A stretch of DNA of 37,052 nucleotides, from positions 1 through 37,052 of the forward strand of contig CACZLA010000025.1 of NCBI GenBank assembly GCA_902781895.1, given 5' to 3'. Position numbers and translations under genes: made by a program. Below, piece by piece: positions 32,821 through 37,052 of the stretch (the stretch's first letter is position 1; every line of letters starts with the position of its first letter). The stretch comes from an uncultured Lachnospiraceae bacterium (GTDB lineage: Bacteria > Bacillota > Clostridia > Lachnospirales > Lachnospiraceae). Under the pieces are notes generated by a model, which made no database searches, was not told the DNA's origin, and worked only from the letters and a program-made list of their open reading frames with translations.

Positions 32821-35610
32821 ACCAAGGGCTGACTTTCTGCACTGTGTAACGTCCCGCTCCAGATCACCTGCTGTCATCAGACGGGTATTCTCTCCTCTTA
32901 TGATCAGCTGTATCATCCCATCTGAGGTTGCAACCGTTATATCCAGATTCTTCGCGTTCTTCAGCGTGAATCTGGCAATATACTGGTCTGCTGTCTCAGC
33001 TTCTTTAGTGTAAACCACATGTACTCCCATATAGTCCATCTTTTCAGTAAAATGGCCTCTAACGTTATACGCATCGAATACAACTATTATCTCCGTATCC
33101 TTCAGCACTCTATACTCGGACATTATATCCAGAAGCTTAAATCTCGCCGATTCCAGATCTATGGACTGTTTATCGCCTGAGGTAACATTTCCTGTTTCCT
33201 CATCAGTAAGAAGTCCCTTCAGACTCTTCCATGCATGTATTATGTTATAACCATCAACAAGGAGATACTTCTCCTTATCAGCTTTATTTTTTGTTTTTAC
33301 TCCTGATGCCTTATCTCCGGTGGTTTGTGAGCTACCACTTGAACCGGAGCTTTTTCTCATATCTGCCACAACACGGTTTCTTGTCAGATAAACTCTTTTC
33401 GTTTTCTTATCACTTCCGGCATTTGCGTGAGTTGTGCTTCTCAGAATATCATCTATCTCATCCGTTCCGATAGCTTCAAATCTTTCTTCAAAGGAACCAC
33501 CGGACTCATTCTTTTTCTTCTCTGCTGCAGCCTTTACAAGTTCAGCCTCAGCAAGAAGCCTCTCCTCGTCACTCAATTCATCAGTTTCAAAGAAGTCTGC
33601 CTCTCTTTTGGGAAGATGCATCAGCTCTTCGCTTTCAAACCATGGAACATAGTAGCCGGCACCATGTTCTATAAACACACTACCCGACAGGTTATTCTTA
33701 TCATTATCAGGATCATAACCCGATGCAGCTATCATCTCATCTGCAGTATCCTCAGGACACTCTCTGTATCCGGAAAGTCTCATATCTACACTTCCTCTTC
33801 CGGAGGTATACTGAGTAAGCTTTGTCTGATAATCCGACACCAGCCGTGCAGGTGCATCACCCACAAGTGTAGCCATCTGTATTCCATTTATCTCTCTCTG
33901 ATTTTCAGTAGTCAGATTTCCGCCCATCTGGGTTATATCATTCATCGCCCTTCCAACCATTTCAGCCGGGAGCTGGATCACAAGGCTCATTACAGGTTCA
34001 AGCAGAACATTTTCAGCCTTCATAAGTCCCTGACGAACAGCCCTTCTTACTGACTCCCTGAAATCCTGACTGTCAGTATGCTTCAGATGTGATTTCCCGT
34101 TTATAAGGGTAAATCTGATATCCGCAAGTGCAGAACCGGTAAGCACTCCCACAGGAAGGTCATTTGACAAGGTGGAAAGTATGGTTTTCTGCCAGTTGAT
34201 ACTCAGTTCATTTACGCTGAGCGCACTTGCAATCTCTATACCTGTTCCCCGGGGAATAGGCTCCATAAGTATCTGAACCTCAGCATAGTGTCTCAGGGGT
34301 TCAAAATGTCCGTAACCTATAACCGGGGAAGATATGGTTTCTTTCATTATGATACCTGCAGGGGCAAAACTAACCTTGACTCCGCATCTGTCCAGTATCA
34401 TAGACTTTAATATTTCAAGCTGAAACTCTCCCATAACTGATATGGTTATCTGTTCCTTCTCGGAAATTTCCATATATAGTAATGGATTCTCAGCTACCAG
34501 TTCTCTGAATTTCGGGATGAATACTCTCGGTGCAGTATCTATGGGAAGGATAATATCATATCTGAGAACAGGCTGGCACATAGCTCTTCTGTCGTCTATC
34601 TCAACGCCAATACCCATTCCGGTATAAGCTGAGTCAAGTCCCACAAGTGCCACAACATCTCCGGCCTCAGCCTTCTGTATACTTTCAAACTTACCACCAC
34701 TGTAAAGCCTTATCTGGCTTATCTTTTCTTCATCATCCTCCGTAACCTTTACACTTTCACGAACAACTATCTCTCCGCCTGTTATCTTTGTAAATGCTAT
34801 CTTATGCCCATCCTCGTAGCTGAGTCTGTATACCTTTGCAGCAAAGCTGTCTCTATAAGATATTTCCGGAATAAGTTCTGTAAAAATGCGGACAAATGTA
34901 TCCACACCGCTGTTTTTAAGTGCAGAGCCAAATAGTACCGGCCTTAGCTTTCTTCCATATACGAGTGCTTTTATATCATCTACGGAAATCTCACCCGTTT
35001 CCAGGAATCTCTCTATGGTATCCTCAGAAAGGGAAGCTATCTCTTCTTTTGTCCCATCATCAAACATTTCTGATATAGTTATTTCAGATATAGCTCCATC
35101 CGAACCGGAAGCAGCAGAAAAATCCACAAATCCTTCCCCCAGTTCATTCAGTTCCCCCATCAGTTCATCTAACTGTCTTTCGCACATATCCATTTTATTG
35201 ACAAACACAAAGAAGGGAACCTTATATGCCTCAAGCATTGAGTAAAGCCTTCTCGTAGATGCGGTAACTCCATCCGGGCCGCTTACCAGAAGAACCGCCA
35301 CATCCAGAATGGAAAGAGCTCTCTCTGTCTCGCCGATAAAATCAGTATGTCCCGGTGTGTCTATGATGGTAATCCTTACATCGTCCCCCGAAGAATTAAG
35401 TTCACTGTCGGAAGACATATCAATAACAGCCTGCTTGGAAAGAATCGTTACACCACGTTTCTTCTCCAGTTCCTCAGTGTCGAGAAATGCATTTCCGTCA
35501 TCCACACGACCTGCAGACCTTATCATTCCCGTATTAAATAATATACTTTCAGTCAGGGTTGTCTTTCCTGCATCAACGTGAGCAAGAATACCCATGGTTA
35601 TCTTTTTCAA
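32809..35610 (-). CDS. EF-G/TetM-like translational GTPase fused to a YacP/Rae1-type NYN nuclease
   Basis: Residues ~1-640 of 933 are a ribosomal-protection/EF-G-like factor: G1 AHVDAGKTTLTES, G3 DTPGHTDF (~83), G4 NKMD (~137), then domains II-V with MGEFQLEIL and LLEPVMSLVIQLP. The domain IV tip reads NGKSHLKHTDSQ, closer to EF-G (YHDVDS) than to the YSPVS loop of TetM. A charged linker (~660-775) leads to a NYN domain (~780-925): LLVDGYNII, IIVVFDAYNVRG, YTKEAETADQYIA and VATSDG retain the acidic residues expected for Rae1, which cuts mRNA in the ribosomal A site. The TTG start is backed by GAGGTG. The last residues and stop lie in the repeat. Ribosome-directed mRNA cleavage is inferred; drug resistance is unproven. 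Confidence 0.92.
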   Translation of the reverse strand: MKKITMGILAHVDAGKTTLTESILFNTGMIRSAGRVDDGNAFLDTEELEKKRGVTILSKQAVIDMSSDSELNSSGDDVRITIIDTPGHTDFIGETERALSILDVAVLLVSGPDGVTASTRRLYSMLEAYKVPFFVFVNKMDMCERQLDELMGELNELGEGFVDFSAASGSDGAISEITISEMFDDGTKEEIASLSEDTIERFLETGEISVDDIKALVYGRKLRPVLFGSALKNSGVDTFVRIFTELIPEISYRDSFAAKVYRLSYEDGHKIAFTKITGGEIVVRESVKVTEDDEEKISQIRLYSGGKFESIQKAEAGDVVALVGLDSAYTGMGIGVEIDDRRAMCQPVLRYDIILPIDTAPRVFIPKFRELVAENPLLYMEISEKEQITISVMGEFQLEILKSMILDRCGVKVSFAPAGIIMKETISSPVIGYGHFEPLRHYAEVQILMEPIPRGTGIEIASALSVNELSINWQKTILSTLSNDLPVGVLTGSALADIRFTLINGKSHLKHTDSQDFRESVRRAVRQGLMKAENVLLEPVMSLVIQLPAEMVGRAMNDITQMGGNLTTENQREINGIQMATLVGDAPARLVSDYQTKLTQYTSGRGSVDMRLSGYRECPEDTADEMIAASGYDPDNDKNNLSGSVFIEHGAGYYVPWFESEELMHLPKREADFFETDELSDEERLLAEAELVKAAAEKKKNESGGSFEERFEAIGTDEIDDILRSTTHANAGSDKKTKRVYLTRNRVVADMRKSSGSSGSSQTTGDKASGVKTKNKADKEKYLLVDGYNIIHAWKSLKGLLTDEETGNVTSGDKQSIDLESARFKLLDIMSEYRVLKDTEIIVVFDAYNVRGHFTEKMDYMGVHVVYTKEAETADQYIARFTLKNAKNLDITVATSDGMIQLIIRGENTRLMTAGDLERDVTQCRKSALGMSF

Positions 35611-35675
35611 ACAAACACCTCATCTGTTATCTCGAGTTTCTTCTCCTAAAAGAGAAAGCTATAATTTATTGACAT

Positions 35676-35710
35676 AATTTAAAGACGGCTCTGCATACAC
35701 AGAACCGTCT
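35676..35710 (-). terminator. Terminator of mscL
   Basis: Minus strand AGACGGTTCTG pairs with CAGAGCCGTCT (one wobble, 6-nt loop), followed by TTTAAATTAT. It lies 20 nt after the mscL stop. The T tract is weak. Confidence 0.65.
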
Positions 35711-35730
35711 GAATAACATTTGATTTAACT

Positions 35731-36141
35731 TTACTCTCTGATATCTCCTGTACAGCAAGGACATTTTATAGCCTTAATATCAATCTCTGAACAGCAAAGA
35801 GGACACTTCTTTGTAAGAGGCTCTGTCTCTTCTTCTTTCTTCTTACGTGCATTCAGAAGCTTGTTCATAGCTTTCAACATCAGGAACAAAACAAATGCCA
35901 AAATGATGAAGTTAATAATAGCCATGATGAATGCGCCGATACCGAGCTCTGCCTTCCAGATAGTGATGGTCCAGCCTTCAAGTCCGCCGGTTGCGAAACA
36001 TCCGATGATAGGATTGATGATATAATCAGTAAGTGCGCTTATGATAGAAGCAAATGCACCACCGATGATAACACCGATAGCCATATCCATGACATTTCCC
36101 TTTAGAGCGAATTCTTTAAATTCAGCAATAAATTTCTTCAA
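35731..36141 (-). CDS. mscL: Large-conductance mechanosensitive channel MscL with zinc-ribbon tail
   Basis: MscL is a pentameric pore that opens under membrane tension to release solutes on osmotic downshock. The 136-residue protein starts KKFIAEFKEFALKGNVMDMA and has the pore helix GVIIGGAFASIISALTDYI, a periplasmic loop, and helix TM2 (IMAIINFIILAFVLFLMLKA). The C-terminal helix (KLLNARKKKEE) is followed by CPLCCSEIDIKAIKCPCCTG, two Cys pairs that look like a zinc ribbon; this is an added module beyond the basic channel. The frame opens at a TTG at 36141; no SD is seen in the ~20-nt leader after the predicted promoter, so the start is less certain than the identity. Confidence 0.93.
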   Translation of the reverse strand: MKKFIAEFKEFALKGNVMDMAIGVIIGGAFASIISALTDYIINPIIGCFATGGLEGWTITIWKAELGIGAFIMAIINFIILAFVLFLMLKAMNKLLNARKKKEEETEPLTKKCPLCCSEIDIKAIKCPCCTGDIRE

Positions 36142-36165
36142 TTTTCAATAATAAAACCAATATTT

Positions 36166-36194
36166 AGTATATCAATTTAGTAGGTGAAATGCAA
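36166..36194 (-). promoter_or_regulatory. Promoter of mscL
   Basis: The minus strand has -35 TTGCAT, a 17-bp spacer and -10 TATACT. The predicted start is about 20 nt before the mscL TTG codon. Confidence 0.7.
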
Positions 36195-36271
36195 TGTTTT
36201 ATTACAGTCTACACACTATAAGTAAAAATCTTATCAACTGGAATTATTCATACCTATATGTTACAATGCAT

Positions 36272-36314
36272 CCTGTCAGAAATGTATTTAAACAGTTCTG
36301 ACAGGTTTTTCTTT
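36272..36314 (+). terminator. Plus-strand terminator with no gene upstream
   Basis: CCTGTCAGAA pairs with TTCTGACAGG (14-nt loop), then TTTTTCTTT on the plus strand. On the minus strand no T tract follows the hairpin, so it faces plus-strand transcripts, though no plus-strand gene lies before it. The remaining 36142-36271 intergenic stretch holds the mscL promoter and no ORF I can support. Confidence 0.6.
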
Positions 36315-37005
36315 AATCATCTATCTCAGACTCAGCTTTGAGAATCTCTCCGGTATCAACGGCAATATCATAATCATATTCCATGTTACCAACTTTGAAA
36401 TTCACTTCATAAAATTCTTTGTTGTAATCATCATCAAAATCCTTCTTTACGCTTTTTTCTCCAACATCATTTGCTGCAACGTTCGCATGTTTGAGTGCTA
36501 TCTCAAATGCCTTGTTTTCATCCATAGCACCAGTTGTTTCTGTATTGGCAGTACTATTGGCTCCGTTCTTGATTGCTTCCATCTCAGCTCGGTCCTCAGC
36601 GTCCATAGTTTCTTTGGACACGGAAGTGATTGAACCGTTAGCTGCATCGATATCATAGTCGTATTTCATATCATTGTAGTAAAAATCAATCTCATATTCC
36701 TGTTTTCCATCGTCATAACTCTGTTCTGATTTCTTAAGTACGATATCTGCTTCTGTCACACCTGCATTATCAAAAGCAATCTTTTTAGCATCTTCAAGTG
36801 AAATAGTATTAGCAGCTGTACCTGCATTGGTCTGAGCTGTTGAAACCGAACCATTTTCAGTTGCCGGTGTATTATTTGTGTTTGAAGCTTCTACCGAAGA
36901 TGTAGTAGCTGCCGATGATGTATTTTTATTCTCTGAGCATCCGGTAAGTGCAAAAGATAATAGAAACATTACTGCTACGCTGCTTATTAATCTTGTTTTT
37001 TTCAT
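36313..37005 (-). CDS. Lipoprotein with two PepSY domains
   Basis: The 230-residue protein starts with a lipoprotein signal (MKKTRLISSVAVMFLLSFALTG and the lipid-accepting Cys of LTGCS near residue 23). A Ser/Thr/Asn-rich spacer (~25-65) follows, then two PepSY repeats: ~66-130 (ISLEDAKKIAFDNAGV, YEIDFYYNDMKYDYDIDAAN) and ~157-228 (ENKAFEIALKHANV, YEVNFKVGNMEYDYDIAVD). PepSY domains are thought to inhibit or modulate proteases or sit in the envelope without enzymatic activity. RBS AGGAGGAG. A possible -10 (TATACT, 37029-37034) is near the window edge; its -35 falls at or beyond the edge. Confidence 0.9.
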   Translation of the reverse strand: MKKTRLISSVAVMFLLSFALTGCSENKNTSSAATTSSVEASNTNNTPATENGSVSTAQTNAGTAANTISLEDAKKIAFDNAGVTEADIVLKKSEQSYDDGKQEYEIDFYYNDMKYDYDIDAANGSITSVSKETMDAEDRAEMEAIKNGANSTANTETTGAMDENKAFEIALKHANVAANDVGEKSVKKDFDDDYNKEFYEVNFKVGNMEYDYDIAVDTGEILKAESEIDD

Positions 37006-37052
37006 ATATAACTCCTCCTGAATTCAATAGTATATATTCTTTATTCATGCAC

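Noticed and set aside
33427-34053. 208-residue open frame on the plus strand
   Set aside because: It is a shadow of the GTPase-NYN gene, with no recognisable protein features.
32809-35610. Acquired tetracycline-resistance gene on a mobile element
   Set aside because: The domain IV tip lacks the YSPVS loop, the NYN fusion is not part of tet(M/O/W), and there are no transposase, integrase or conjugation genes in the window; base composition matches the neighbours.
1-37052. CRISPR array, prophage or insertion sequence
   Set aside because: No regularly spaced repeats, cas genes, integrase or transposase were seen; the only repeats are the operator arrays and the short dispersed element.

Overview
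The window (about 40% G+C by eye) looks like chromosomal DNA of a Firmicute of class Clostridia, most likely family Lachnospiraceae. The basis is gene order and families read by eye: rpmB / Asp23-like / FakA-like / recG, secG / rnr / smpB / ssrA, a BspA-type leucine-rich surface protein with tryptophan-rich cell-wall-binding repeats, and Gram-positive RBS and promoter sequences. Genus is not certain. Almost all genes lie on the minus strand; the only plus-strand genes are a BirA-like regulator and the symporter next to it.

Layout. 1-4.5 kb: recG, fakA-like, a broken asp23-like gene and rpmB. 4.6-6.4 kb: class B sortase with a probable frameshift at its 3' end, and a Nudix hydrolase. 6.5-13.8 kb: a compact ruvA-ruvB-zapA-U32-ftsW/rodA-PBP operon joining recombination, division and peptidoglycan synthesis. 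13.9-18 kb: a DivIVA-like protein, an ABCG-like ATPase/permease pair and a YprB-like exonuclease. 18.1-24.3 kb: a secreted LRR-CAP-Ig-like-cell-wall-binding protein, a ferredoxin-type aldo/keto reductase, a flavin reductase and a PAS-GGDEF-PAS diguanylate cyclase. 24.4-28.3 kb: a trans-translation and mRNA decay block (ssrA tmRNA, a small membrane protein ORF reaching within 4 nt of ssrA, smpB, rnr, secG). 28.3-30.3 kb: NCS2 purine permease and hpt. 30.4-32.8 kb: a BirA-like regulator with an eroded ligase domain, repeated TGTCAACC/GGTTGACA operator half-sites and an SSS symporter. 32.8-35.6 kb: an EF-G/TetM-like GTPase fused to a C-terminal YacP/Rae1-type NYN nuclease. 35.7-37 kb: MscL with a zinc-ribbon tail and a two-PepSY lipoprotein.

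The best candidates for new biology are: (i) the fusion of a ribosome-binding GTPase to a Rae1-like A-site mRNA nuclease, which suggests a one-polypeptide stalled-ribosome factor and lies about 8 kb from the tmRNA/SmpB/RNase R block; and (ii) the degenerate BirA-like repressor, its own operator array and an Na+ symporter, which looks like a local vitamin-uptake switch. Smaller curiosities are a dispersed repeat that supplies the stop codons of two convergent genes, a tmRNA apparently cut out of an mRNA, an Asp23-like gene with an internal deletion, and a perfect palindrome over the secG -10 element.
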